A model generated the notes under the pieces. The model saw only the letters and a list, made by a program, of their open reading frames with translations, was not told the DNA's origin and did not search any database. Made by a program: the position numbers and the translations under genes. Positions 34,685-43,058 of a DNA stretch of 64,000 bases are shown here, piece by piece. Positions within the stretch are counted from its first letter, which is position 1; each line of letters starts with the position of its first letter. Source of the DNA: Pseudooceanicola marinus (GTDB lineage: Bacteria > Pseudomonadota > Alphaproteobacteria > Rhodobacterales > Rhodobacteraceae). The stretch spans positions 897,056 to 961,055 of the forward strand of contig NZ_JAIVMC010000001.1 in NCBI RefSeq assembly GCF_020177265.1. Reading direction: 5' to 3'.

Positions 34685-35105
34685 CTCTGCCCTCGCCGTT
34701 TTCGCCTATTCTGACTGGGATAACGCAGATCGTCCATGAGGGAAGCGCCGACCGACGCCTGCAGCGTGATCGGAAAATTCACTGGCTGTCGGCCGTCAAG
34801 CCGGGCTGTGCTGGGGCCTGCCAAAGCAATGGGTCAAAATGGGTGAAGTGAATATCTGCCTATGTGCCTAATTGCCTGCTTCGAAAATTCCTTTCCGTTT
34901 CTATTGCTTGCGGGAATTCGTGCACTGTTTTTGCAGGTTGGCGATCGCTACAGGCAGGGGCCGTCCGGGACAAAGCAGGCCGACTGGAATAAATGCTGGG
35001 TGATGCGCCAGTAGTGTAGGTCCGCCAGGAAAAGCGCTGGGAACGATTTTCCGCGAACCCACCTATCGATCCCACCTCCTGATCACACCTGATCAGAGAG
35101 GCACC
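34685..35105. other. Divergent promoter region between hsdM and the next gene
   Basis: 421 bp without a convincing gene. It should hold promoters for hsdM leftwards and the gene at 35106 rightwards. Near its right end CCTGATCA occurs twice (35078-35085, 35088-35095) with 10-bp period, directly before the ribosome site, as for an operator. Confidence 0.45.
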
Positions 35106-35933
35106 ATGACCACCCAGAACACGCACATCAGCATCACCTTCAATCTCCTGGAGCAGATCCTCGCCGCCAAGCTCAGCATCACGACAACGCGGCTCCTTAT
35201 CGCCATGATCTACATGCAGGATCGCGCCGACCTGTGGCGCTCGGACGACCTCTACATCCAGAATCCGGAAGAGGCCGCGACTTGGGCCTTCGGCACTGAG
35301 CTCCGAGCCCTGGTCGGACCAGCCGGTTCAAACAACGCACGATCGCTAAAGAAGCTGGTCGATGAGGTCGCTGGTCGCGGCCTCTTCGACGAGATCACCC
35401 TGACCGACAGAAACAGCCGGCTTTCCTGGCGCTTCAGCAAAACCGTCCACGAGATGATGGCGCTTCGGTGGTCGGGCGAGAATTTCGCGCTCCTCGATAT
35501 CGAGAAAGTCCGGGCATGCAGGTCACCAACCACGCTTGACCTCTACTGCAGGGTGCGGAACCTCAGGAAGAGCCGTATCCCAGAGTTCGAAATGCCGCTC
35601 GAAGGGCGATGGTGCGATCATCGGGTGAACTTCCTTTGCGCCATGCAGCAAGTCGTGACCCTGGAGAACACCACAGCCTTCGTCGGGCTCGAATTGGTCC
35701 GACGCGGCGAAGGTTCTCAACGTCTCCTCGTGCGCCTTCGCCACGAAGGCACGACTTGGTATCCCGCCAAGATCCGATTCTGGGCATTCAACGCCCGGGT
35801 CTTCCGGGTCTCGCCGACCGAGATTATCGAGATCGATGGGGAGAACTTCGAGAACTACGCCATCACGGGTGAGGACCCGGCGCTGGTGGAGGCGAACCTG
35901 CGGAAGAACCTCGTTGCTTCGGGTGGGTCCTGA
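35106..35933 (+). CDS. Unknown protein, possibly replication-initiator-like
   Basis: 275 residues, soluble, not matched to a named family by eye. It begins SITFNLLEQILAAKLSITTTRLLIAMIYMQ, a helical start followed by segments (ARSLKKLVDEVAGRGLF and SRLSWRFSKTVHEMM) that resemble paired winged-helix domains of plasmid replication initiators. The tandem CCTGATCA repeats before the gene would fit autoregulation. KfrA and relaxase genes nearby also suggest a plasmid-derived module. The Rep idea is a hypothesis; it may instead be a transcription factor. GC content appears a little lower than the flanks. Confidence 0.4.
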   Translation: MTTQNTHISITFNLLEQILAAKLSITTTRLLIAMIYMQDRADLWRSDDLYIQNPEEAATWAFGTELRALVGPAGSNNARSLKKLVDEVAGRGLFDEITLTDRNSRLSWRFSKTVHEMMALRWSGENFALLDIEKVRACRSPTTLDLYCRVRNLRKSRIPEFEMPLEGRWCDHRVNFLCAMQQVVTLENTTAFVGLELVRRGEGSQRLLVRLRHEGTTWYPAKIRFWAFNARVFRVSPTEIIEIDGENFENYAITGEDPALVEANLRKNLVASGGS

Positions 35934-36077
35934 AACAAGCTTCGTTGCCATCATCTCCCCTCGAGGTGCCAGCACGAGAAAAGGTGGTCTCCGGGCCGCC
36001 TTTTTCCGTTCCAGATTTTTTTGCCTACGTCGAAAGAACCATTTTCTCTGCACCACCCCGTCGGGGTGGTAGCGTGA

Positions 36078-36108
36078 GGTAACGGTATTACCGGCGCTTA
36101 CCATTACC
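36078..36108 (+). promoter_or_regulatory. KfrA operator
   Basis: GGTAACGGTATTACC (36078-36092) is a palindrome with GGTAA/TTACC arms. Two further TTACC half-sites follow at 36098-36102 and 36104-36108. The cluster lies immediately before the ribosome site of kfrA. KfrA proteins on plasmids bind repeats at their own promoters, so autoregulation is likely. Confidence 0.6.
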
Positions 36109-36122
36109 AGGAGGAGCCGGAT

Positions 36123-36815
36123 ATGGCCCAGAAGAAGAGCAGCACGTCGCTGGAAAAGCAGGTCAGGGACGCGATCCGCAAGCTGACTGATAAGGGCGAG
36201 CAGGTCACCAATCAGACGGTGCGGGATGCCATCGGCGGCGGATCGTTTCGCGACATTGGCCCCGTCGTGAAACAGATCAAGGCCGAAATGGCCGCCAAAG
36301 AGCAGGCTGAGCGGGCAGCGCCCGAGATGCCGGAGGACTTCCATGATGCGGCAGCCGCGATGTGGCAGACCGCGTGGCAGCTGGCCGACGAGATTGCCGC
36401 GTCGGAACGGCATGCGCACGCAGCCGAACTCGAACGCTTGCGAGCCGAGGCCGACGAAGCCCTGTCAAACTGCGGCCTCGTGGAGGACGAACGCGACGAG
36501 GCAGAAAAACGCGCGGATTCCACGGCGAAGCTGCTGGCTGAAGCGGAGACGGCTCTGCTCGACGCGAAGTTCGAGATTGCCCGCCTGAACGGGCAACTCG
36601 ACGAACGCGAGACGTACATCGAAAGCAGGCTCGCGGAGGCCCGCGTAGCCGATGCCTCCGAGGCAGTGTCTGACGATGAAGTTTCCGCGGAGCCGAAGAT
36701 CGAGGACGACGAGAATCCGCCCGCAACCGAGGACGACATGCAATTGGACATGTTTTCCAAAGGCAAGCTCAGCAAAAAGAAGCCCGACGACTTCGAGCCC
36801 ATCGCCGCGGAGTGA
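36123..36815 (+). CDS. kfrA: KfrA-family DNA-binding coiled-coil protein
   Basis: 230 residues. The N-terminal domain (about 8-60, DAIRKLTDKGEQVTNQTVRDAI and GGSFRDIGPVVKQIK) matches the KfrA DNA-binding region. Residues about 85-190 form a continuous alanine- and glutamate-rich coiled coil. KfrA proteins bind their own promoter and may assist plasmid segregation. AGGAGGAG precedes the ATG and palindromic TTACC repeats sit just upstream. This is a plasmid-type gene and supports a plasmid or mobilizable-element origin for the region. Confidence 0.82.
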   Translation: MAQKKSSTSLEKQVRDAIRKLTDKGEQVTNQTVRDAIGGGSFRDIGPVVKQIKAEMAAKEQAERAAPEMPEDFHDAAAAMWQTAWQLADEIAASERHAHAAELERLRAEADEALSNCGLVEDERDEAEKRADSTAKLLAEAETALLDAKFEIARLNGQLDERETYIESRLAEARVADASEAVSDDEVSAEPKIEDDENPPATEDDMQLDMFSKGKLSKKKPDDFEPIAAE

Positions 36816-36880
36816 GCCCGTCCCCGAAGAAATTCCGGCGCATCCGGACTGGCATGATTGCCTGCCGGATGCACCGCCGA

Positions 36881-38539
36881 TCAACCCCGCGTCAGCACGC
36901 GTTGTGTGTTTCTCCTGATGATCCGGATCGGAGCAGGCTCGGCATCGACATGAAGCCGCGCCCGCTTCGTATCCGTCGCCTTCTCCGGATGGTGCTTGCC
37001 GCTCTCGAGATCGTAGCCGCGCTGACGTGCGACCTCTTCCAAGGCCGCAGCGCCGCGAGCGAGGTCTTCGGCCAGATCCGGCCTCTCGTCGCATATCTTC
37101 ATCGATTGCCATGTCGCGACCCAAGTTCGGCGGACAGAGACGTTGGGCATCTCGTCCAGCTCATTCTGGAGTGCCACCGGATCGGATCCGCGTGCGAGGA
37201 ACAAGGCACCCGGAAATGCATCGCGATCGAGCGGCAACGCCTCGCCGTTCACGATCTGCGTCAGAATCGACGGGACAACCTGCCCAGTCCGTTCACGCTC
37301 ATCGGCTATCGACATCGCGGCCTTTCGGTTCTGAGCCTCGGCCTTCGCGGCCTGCGCTTCTCTCCGCCGAAGATTGAACGCCTTCTTCGCGAGGTCGACC
37401 ACGAAATCATAGGCCGGTCGGACGGCCTTTATGAGCCGCTCTCGCTTCGTCTTCGACCTGGGTGCCCCAGGTCCGAACTCCAACCCTTCCTCGCGCTCCT
37501 CCGAGGCCTGCCGGTAGTCGAGCTCACGATAGGCCACGGCCCGACTTCCAAGGTCCAGCGCCGTGCGCAGTGCAACCGCATCGGCCCTGACAGCCTCGGC
37601 CGCGCGCGCTTTCTCGGCAACCTCGGCCTCTCGCTGAGCGATTTTCGCATCGCGTCCGTCAAGAGCCTTCTCGCGGGCGTCGAGCTCGGCCTGCCGATCC
37701 TCCTGCGCGCCCTCCCACGCTTCAAGATCGGCGAGCCGCGCTTCCCGTGATGCGATGTCCTTCTGGAGAGCTTTGGCCCGGCCATACTCCTTGCGAGTCC
37801 ACCGGCCCCGGCCGGGACCGAAGCGCAGCAGCCCGGCCGATGCGAAGACCTCCCGGTGCAGCTCGTCTTGCCATGCCCTCATGGCGTCGCAGTATGCGAC
37901 ATTCGCCCGCTTTCCGCGGTCCTTCGACTTCTTCTCACCGGACTGGTTCACCGCCTCTTTGGCCACACGGCCGGGATGAAGGTGATCGACACGGCCGCGA
38001 ACGGGATCGACGGCGAAGACGTGGAGGTGCAGATGCTCTTCGTCCCAGTGAACGACACCTGCCAAGACCACACCGCCTGCCTTGGAAATTCTCTCGCACT
38101 CCCACTCCAAGGCCTGCTCCAGAACGTCCAGGGCCTCCCGCTTGAGCTCGGCATCGGCCAGGGCGTCCTCAGTCATGACTGGCAAGGAAAAGACGCTCGC
38201 GTAGAGCGTGGCCGCGTCCCTCCGGAGCTTCCGCCTCACCGGGACCGTCTTCTTGCCCTTCCCCCGCTGGATGTAGGACTCCTGGACCTGAGACGCCTCC
38301 TCCTGCGCCTTCCGGATGTCACGGAAGGACGCGACAGCGCGGGGCAGGATCTGCGGGCCCGGCCGCCCCGGAATGACATGTGCGGACGCGCTGGCCAGCC
38401 TCTCCGCCTCGTCGAGGATCTCCTGTGCCGTCCACTTGCGCTGACCGTTCCTTCGAACCGCATGCGGCTCGGGCCCATCGCCGCTCCTGCCCTTGTTCGA
38501 CCACAGCTCGATGTGACCAAATTGATAACCTTCGAACAT
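36881..38539 (-). CDS. mob: MobV/Pre-like relaxase
   Basis: 552 residues from the ATG at 38539, which has AAGGAG. The N-terminal domain contains GVVHWDEEHLHLHVFAVDP, with the HxHxH-type metal site of MobV/Pre relaxases, preceded by the long helix ending in EQALEWECERI. A coiled coil follows (about 270-330, with KALQKDIASREARLADLEAWE). Such enzymes nick oriT and start conjugative transfer. A candidate oriT hairpin lies about 100 bp upstream of the start. No transfer-pore genes are present, so the element would be mobilised by a helper. Confidence 0.72.
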   Translation of the reverse strand: MFEGYQFGHIELWSNKGRSGDGPEPHAVRRNGQRKWTAQEILDEAERLASASAHVIPGRPGPQILPRAVASFRDIRKAQEEASQVQESYIQRGKGKKTVPVRRKLRRDAATLYASVFSLPVMTEDALADAELKREALDVLEQALEWECERISKAGGVVLAGVVHWDEEHLHLHVFAVDPVRGRVDHLHPGRVAKEAVNQSGEKKSKDRGKRANVAYCDAMRAWQDELHREVFASAGLLRFGPGRGRWTRKEYGRAKALQKDIASREARLADLEAWEGAQEDRQAELDAREKALDGRDAKIAQREAEVAEKARAAEAVRADAVALRTALDLGSRAVAYRELDYRQASEEREEGLEFGPGAPRSKTKRERLIKAVRPAYDFVVDLAKKAFNLRRREAQAAKAEAQNRKAAMSIADERERTGQVVPSILTQIVNGEALPLDRDAFPGALFLARGSDPVALQNELDEMPNVSVRRTWVATWQSMKICDERPDLAEDLARGAAALEEVARQRGYDLESGKHHPEKATDTKRARLHVDAEPAPIRIIRRNTQRVLTRG

Positions 38540-39006
38540 CGCGTCTTCTCCTTGTTCTGGCGATTGATCGAAGCGGAAATAGGGACGCGAGACCGGTTCC
38601 CTGAAACGGTCGAAAGAGGAAAAAAAACCAGGCAATCTGTACACATAGGGACCGACTATGTGTATTGCGCCGCGCTGCGCTTGCTCCATACACATCATCG
38701 GCTCTCCGAGGGCCGCTCGCCGCGGGGCCTCCTGCGCGGAGAGCGGCCGGGCGTCGTTCGCCACTCCCCGGCACCCCTGGCGTCTCCGACGGGTCGGGGA
38801 AGGTCGTTCCGCACTCCTTCCCCGACACCCCTTCCTGCTCGCGCTCCCCGCGCCAGCCGAGGAGAGGGGGACCCTCTCCTGGACCTCTCCCGTTTCGCAG
38901 ACATGAGCGTGAGGACTGGATTATCGGTGATGCTGGCGAAAGGGTCGCCGGGTATCTCCTTGTCGCCGCGCCCTCTCGGTGAGACGCGACGACAAGGGAG
39001 ACCCGA
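38540..39006. other. Intergenic region with oriT candidate
   Basis: 467 bp between the divergent relaxase and the gene at 39007. It holds the hairpin at 38640-38664 and an A-tract (ggaaaaaaaacca, about 38618-38630), both common near origins of transfer. No gene is seen; frames over 38700-38990 are Arg/Pro-rich translations of GC-rich DNA. Confidence 0.45.
38640..38664. other. Candidate oriT stem-loop
   Basis: Perfect 9-bp inverted repeat TACACATAG - ggaccga - CTATGTGTA, about 100 bp upstream of the relaxase start, with another ACACAT word at 38690-38695. Origins of transfer for MobV-type relaxases commonly contain such repeats next to the mob gene. The nick site is not identifiable by eye. 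Confidence 0.45.
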
Positions 39007-39369
39007 ATGACATGGGATCCGCGACTGACACTGATGCGCGCGGAGCTATCGCGCGATCTCGGTCGGGTGATGGCGTGGTGCGAGCACAAACATCGCGACC
39101 TACCGGGCTACACGCTCGTGGCAGCCGTGAAATTCTTCGAGGCGCTTGGCATCGCGATGGAAGTCAGTGTAGCGGAGATCGAGCATCCCTTCGATGACAC
39201 CTCGGTCGTTAAGACCGCCGAACGTGGACTCGGCGCCCTTGGTTATTTCACGAGCACAGCCGGCGCGAAATGGACATCGCCCGGTATCGTCGTTTTTGCC
39301 GCCGACATGACGGCCCATGAACGGCTCGCCGCAGTCCGATACTTTCTCGACATCGGTCTCATGGAATGA
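39007..39369 (+). CDS. Hypothetical protein
   Basis: 120 residues, soluble. GGGAGACCCGA precedes the ATG, the same leader as the genes at 26006 and 39631, which argues that it is real. The sequence (LMRAELSRDLGRVMAWCEHKH..., TLVAAVKFFEALGIAMEVS) looks helical at the N terminus. No family or motif recognised. Confidence 0.55.
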   Translation: MTWDPRLTLMRAELSRDLGRVMAWCEHKHRDLPGYTLVAAVKFFEALGIAMEVSVAEIEHPFDDTSVVKTAERGLGALGYFTSTAGAKWTSPGIVVFAADMTAHERLAAVRYFLDIGLME

Positions 39370-39630
39370 CGTCCAGACGCAGCGCCGCGGTTTCCGTAGC
39401 CGGCCTCGGGGGGCGAGACCGGCTTCGCAAGCCGCGGCTTGACAGAGAAAATACAGAACGACGGCATGCGAAATGCGGACCGGAACATCCGCGCATGTCG
39501 CTCCGGATCACTTGCGAATTCATCGCGGGTGATCAACCCCGCCGAACCTCCTGACGGCGGGGTCTTGAAGAACGGCACCGACAGGTTCCGGGCTGCATTG
39601 GGCAGCCCATCGGATGCCGGGGAGACCCGA

Positions 39631-39993
39631 ATGGGTAGACAAGAACTCATCACCATCGATCCCAAGACCGGCGTGCCGCGCGCCACGGCTCATCGCCTGA
39701 CGCGCAGATTCCTCGCCCGTCACGGGTCGGGCCTCGACGACCTCCTCCGACGTTTTCCGCAGGTCCCGGGGCCGGCGTTTCGGCACGCAATCGAGCGCTG
39801 CCTCGAGCCGCGCGAGACCACTCCGGAGCTCCAGATCGCTCTGGAGGAGGCTTGCGACACGCTCCTGTCGCTGCAGGCCGAGGAATTCCACCCGCTGCCT
39901 GTGGACGTCGGTAAGCGTCTCAACATCGACGCCGGTCTCCGCTGGTATGCCGCGCGTCTTCGCGATCTCGCGCAGGCAGCCCGGTACATGTGA
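39631..39993 (+). CDS. Hypothetical protein
   Basis: 120 residues, mostly helical and charged (HRLTRRFLARHGSGLDDLLRR, ELQIALEEACDTLLSLQAEEF). The ATG at 39631 has GGGGAGACCCGA and is preferred over earlier in-frame starts. The leader matches that of the gene at 39007, so both probably belong to the element's own gene set. No family recognised; a small DNA- or protein-binding role is only a guess. Confidence 0.55.
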   Translation: MGRQELITIDPKTGVPRATAHRLTRRFLARHGSGLDDLLRRFPQVPGPAFRHAIERCLEPRETTPELQIALEEACDTLLSLQAEEFHPLPVDVGKRLNIDAGLRWYAARLRDLAQAARYM

Positions 39994-40061
39994 CCGTTCT
40001 AAATCCTGCGTCGGCATACTCCGGCGCGGGCTCTTTTCCCGATGCAGGCCGCGGTCCCATG

Positions 40062-40093
40062 GAGATATCGAACCCTGGTCAAAGTTCCGGCCG
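40062..40093 (+). repeat. Leader repeat, copy 2 (before PrtN-like genes)
   Basis: A 30/32 match to 25913-25944. It lies about 70-100 bp before the first PrtN-like gene, as copy 1 lies before the integrase. Conservation of non-coding DNA at two promoters suggests a shared control site. Confidence 0.6.
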
Positions 40094-40164
40094 ACCTCTC
40101 CAGATCGTCCGCATTTCCCGTGCAGGCGGCCGATCGGTCGTCGCTAACCAAGAGAGGAAAGCAA

Positions 40165-40404
40165 ATGAACGCCTTCTACATCCTGCTGGGAAAGTATGGA
40201 CACGAGATCATGATCCCGTCGGAGATCGTCGCACGAGACTTTTTCAACCTCGGCAAAAGCAAATTCCATGAGAAGGTCGCCCTCGGGGAAATCGACCTGC
40301 CCGTCATGAGCATGTGCGATAGTCAGAAGAGTCCTCGCGGCGTCCACATTCTGGATCTCGCGGAATACACTGAAAAGCGCCGCGGTGCGGCCCGCGGCAA
40401 ATGA
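40165..40404 (+). CDS. PrtN-like (pyocin activator family) protein 1
   Basis: 79 residues resembling the PrtN family: MNAFYILLGKYGHEIMIPSEIVARDFF, then KVALGEIDLPVMSM and SQKSPRGVHILDLAEYTEKRR. PrtN activates pyocin genes in Pseudomonas; small homologues on mobile elements are probably transcription regulators. AGAGGAAAG precedes the ATG. It shares its leader repeat with the integrase gene. A likely job is controlling excision or other element genes. Confidence 0.75.
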   Translation: MNAFYILLGKYGHEIMIPSEIVARDFFNLGKSKFHEKVALGEIDLPVMSMCDSQKSPRGVHILDLAEYTEKRRGAARGK

Positions 40405-40411
40405 GGTCAGC

Positions 40412-40657
40412 ATGACTACGACTATGATGATGCTCATCGCGAGGTTCGGTGACGCCTCATCGATTCCGACCGGTATCGTGGCCCACGACTACTTCAAGAT
40501 GTCTCAGAAAGACTTTCTGAAGGCCCTGAAATCTGGGGCGATCCCCCGCGGCGACCTCGACATCAGCCAGATTTCGCGCGGTGGCATTCCAATGACCTGG
40601 CTGACGGATTTCATCGAGATGCGGCGGTCATTGGCAGCACAGGCTCGCGCCTCTTGA
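40412..40657 (+). CDS. PrtN-like (pyocin activator family) protein 2
   Basis: 81 residues, paralogous in layout to the preceding gene: MMLIARFGDASSIPTGIVAHDYFKMSQ, then FLKALKSGAIPRGDLD and a C-terminal WLTDFIEMRRSL helix. It begins 7 bp after the first copy, so the two are co-transcribed. The two differ in the central hydrophilic segment, suggesting a heteromeric or alternating regulator pair. A GC-rich terminator follows at 40699. Confidence 0.65.
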   Translation: MTTTMMMLIARFGDASSIPTGIVAHDYFKMSQKDFLKALKSGAIPRGDLDISQISRGGIPMTWLTDFIEMRRSLAAQARAS

Positions 40658-40698
40658 CAACCTGCTGAGGCTCTATTGCGTTCTCCAACCTTCCAGCC

Positions 40699-40729
40699 AC
40701 GGGGCCGCACTACGTAGCGGCCCCGTTTA
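40699..40729 (+). terminator. Terminator-like hairpin after the PrtN pair
   Basis: ACGGGGCCGC - actacgta - GCGGCCCCGT, a perfect 10-bp stem (40699-40708/40717-40726), then a short TTTAG. It ends the PrtN operon and faces the end of the reverse transcriptase gene. Confidence 0.65.
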
Positions 40730-40892
40730 GGTTCGCGGCGTTGCCTTCCCTCTGGCCCGGCCATCTCAAGGTTCTCCCAGACAATTACCCTATGGTTCGT
40801 CAGGATGAACCACTCAAGTCCGGCCCGCAAATCCCCCCCACACACAGCGCAGTGGCAGAGCTGCATGGCCGCTGTCAATCGCGACATCTCAA

Positions 40893-42584
40893 TCAGTATT
40901 CTTCGAAGTTGTCGCCTCTGACTGCCGCGAAGAAAGCCCTCATTTCGTAGGACTGCCTCTTCCTCAAGTTGATAGCCTTGCGAACAGCGCTGCGAGATGT
41001 AGGAACATTCCGCTTTGGATCGTAGAATACGATATTATTGACATCCATGGCGGCAAAGAAGGGCTCTTTCAGAAGTCCATGTTTGTCGTTCAGCCAGCCT
41101 TTACGGAAAGCCTCGTAGGCAAGAAGCCACGACCAATCTCGAAGGACGCTATCGGAAGAGATTTGTGATTCCCATTCATTTGTGGGCAGCGTACCGATCC
41201 CCATTCGCATTCGCTTCATATCAAGCAAAATCAAAGACAAGGCGCTGGAACATGCTGTCTCTGAAAGTTCACAGAGCTTTTCCGACTTGAACGGCCTTTT
41301 CAGACCCCGCAGGGTATAGAGAAGCCATATAGCCTCAAAGTGATGACCCTTTTCAAGATTTCGCTCGGCCAGCAGCACAAAACGTTGCCCGATCCTTTTC
41401 GCTGACACACCTGAACTGTGATCAAGATTGAGGATAATTCTGCAGACTTTGTCCATAGAGCTCGGTGCAACGACCGCCGCTTTCAAGAGAAAGCTTTCGA
41501 TCTCACGAATATCTGGATTCAAAAGACCAGTCCGCTCAATCACCGAAAGTGCGTAACTTATGACTGGCTCGGATTGGAACTCAGACTGTAGCCTGAGCGA
41601 TAGAACAATGAATTCTCTCAGCCTTGCGCCGCGGAGAGAGCCGCTTCGATGAGAGAGGAAAGCTCCCATCTCAGAAACCCATGTCTTGCGTCTCGATCCA
41701 ACTATATGATCAACAGAGGTCTTGCTGCCATTTATTTCAAGGCCGTAGCTTCGGTATATTGAGCTTATGCATGTGATGACGTCTTCGGCTTGTTCAAGGG
41801 TCTTCGCCCCAACACTCCAGTCGTCTTGCAGCCGATCGACGCTATGAGGGGCCAGATCGAGTTCGTGACCCTGAAAATCTGCATCAATGCGAGAGGAGAT
41901 TACTTCCGCAATAATTCTGGAAGTTTCAGGTCCAATCGGTATGCCTACAGTTTGATTTCGGTTGCATGCACGAACCAACACATCGATGCGATCGGCGAAT
42001 GATCCCTTGTAGTAGCTCAGTTGACCTTTTACTCTTTCCTTGCCGTAGGCAGCCCAAGGGATGGAATGAGTGTATATGGAAGGGTAAAACCTGGTGATGT
42101 CAGTCTTTACAAGCCAGTCCGCTGTCGCCTCGAGGTAGAACGATTTCTCCCGGTGGGCGCCAAAGTTTATCTCTTTTATTCCGCGCTCGTATTCTTTGGA
42201 GGCCTTTATTTCATCCAAAGAGAATGCCTGTTTGGATAGCCATTTTTGAATTGCTTTCCAATTATCAGAAATCTCCTTTACCAACAAAGCTTGAGGTATA
42301 GGATGCGTGATATGCAGGTTCCTTCGCTCGTATCCCCTTTTGGGCTTTGAGAGAATTTCAGCCTCAGCGCTTTCGAGGAAATAGGTGTATGCGTCTCGAC
42401 GCTTCTTTTTGCATGGCGTCTTGCCAAGTGATTTTGTATCAATTTTGAAGACGCCGCCGGACTTCCATCTAATCAATACATCTTGCGACAGGCTTCCGAA
42501 ATCTTCTGTTGTGAAAACGGGAGGCAGTTCCTTCGGGAAATATCCTTTTGAAAGCAAGGTTTTTTGTATCGTCTTACTTGGCAC
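40893..42584 (-). CDS. Stand-alone reverse transcriptase (candidate antiphage DRT)
   Basis: 563 residues from a GTG at 42584 preceded by GAGGTG. The RT motifs are present: TDITRFYPSIYTHSIPWA (motif A Asp162), VGIPIGPETSRIIAEV (the motif before the catalytic loop) and RLQDDW (D254, D255 where YxDD is usual). The FYPSIYTHS region is shared with the abortive-infection and defence-associated RT groups, not with group II introns or telomerase. About 300 C-terminal residues lack a recognised domain. The gene has lower GC than its neighbours. Its location beside a restriction system and no intron structure suggest a defence RT; class unassigned. Confidence 0.8.
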   Translation of the reverse strand: MPSKTIQKTLLSKGYFPKELPPVFTTEDFGSLSQDVLIRWKSGGVFKIDTKSLGKTPCKKKRRDAYTYFLESAEAEILSKPKRGYERRNLHITHPIPQALLVKEISDNWKAIQKWLSKQAFSLDEIKASKEYERGIKEINFGAHREKSFYLEATADWLVKTDITRFYPSIYTHSIPWAAYGKERVKGQLSYYKGSFADRIDVLVRACNRNQTVGIPIGPETSRIIAEVISSRIDADFQGHELDLAPHSVDRLQDDWSVGAKTLEQAEDVITCISSIYRSYGLEINGSKTSVDHIVGSRRKTWVSEMGAFLSHRSGSLRGARLREFIVLSLRLQSEFQSEPVISYALSVIERTGLLNPDIREIESFLLKAAVVAPSSMDKVCRIILNLDHSSGVSAKRIGQRFVLLAERNLEKGHHFEAIWLLYTLRGLKRPFKSEKLCELSETACSSALSLILLDMKRMRMGIGTLPTNEWESQISSDSVLRDWSWLLAYEAFRKGWLNDKHGLLKEPFFAAMDVNNIVFYDPKRNVPTSRSAVRKAINLRKRQSYEMRAFFAAVRGDNFEEY

Positions 42585-43058
42585 GTAGGCACCTCACAAA
42601 TCATCCGACGGCAGTTAATCGCAACCCTTACACTTCATCAACATCCTGCCGAAACCTGTGCTGCATTTGCGTCGGAGGCGGCCTTCCATGCGTCTCCAGC
42701 GTAATGCGCACTTTCGGCTTTCTGCATGTAGCCGCCTTTTGCGGATCACGCAGCGAAAGACTGCTTCCCGCCCTTTCTGACGACCGGAACGGGTCCGAGG
42801 AGAGTGCTTCCAAGTGAACTCGGTGCTACGTTCGGTGTGAAAGTGAGGTCAGATACGAGTTTCAAGTGCAACAATCGGTGCAACAGATTTCGCCCGGCAG
42901 CGATTTGGCCAATAAAATAAGGCCGCTCAGGACTCCTCGGCACCATCCATCACCGTACTCAAGGTTCGAATCTCCCTCCCTCCGGTGGATGATTCACTCC
43001 GACTTCGCGGGGAGCTTCATGTTCCGACAGCTTGCATCGCCCGTCGCGTCGGGACGCA
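42585..43058. other. Intergenic region with possible structured RNA and left repeat
   Basis: Upstream of the reverse transcriptase, TCCGACG-GCAG (42604-42614) can pair with CTGC-atttg-CGTCGGA (42661-42676), which may fold an RNA in the RT leader. The left 75-bp direct repeat occupies 42878-42952. DUF411 ends at 43059. No gene is seen. Confidence 0.4.
42878..42952. repeat. 75-bp direct repeat, left copy (candidate attachment site)
   Basis: Identical over 75 bp to 46919-46993, starting GTGCAACAGATTTCGC and ending CACCATCCATCA. A second GTGCAACA lies 12 bp upstream (42866-42873) in both copies, extending the similarity to 87 bp with three mismatches. The repeats bracket the Zn/Cd islet, as attachment sites or a past duplication would. 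Confidence 0.75.

Noticed and set aside
38700..38990. Arg/Pro-rich frames upstream of 39007
   Set aside because: No start, no motif, and overlap of many frames in GC-rich DNA.
42961..42984. A tRNA T-arm-like stretch (ggttcgaatctccctccc) near the left repeat
   Set aside because: The 5' half of the T stem does not pair and there is no acceptor, anticodon or D arm. It may be a remnant of an attachment site but is not a tRNA.
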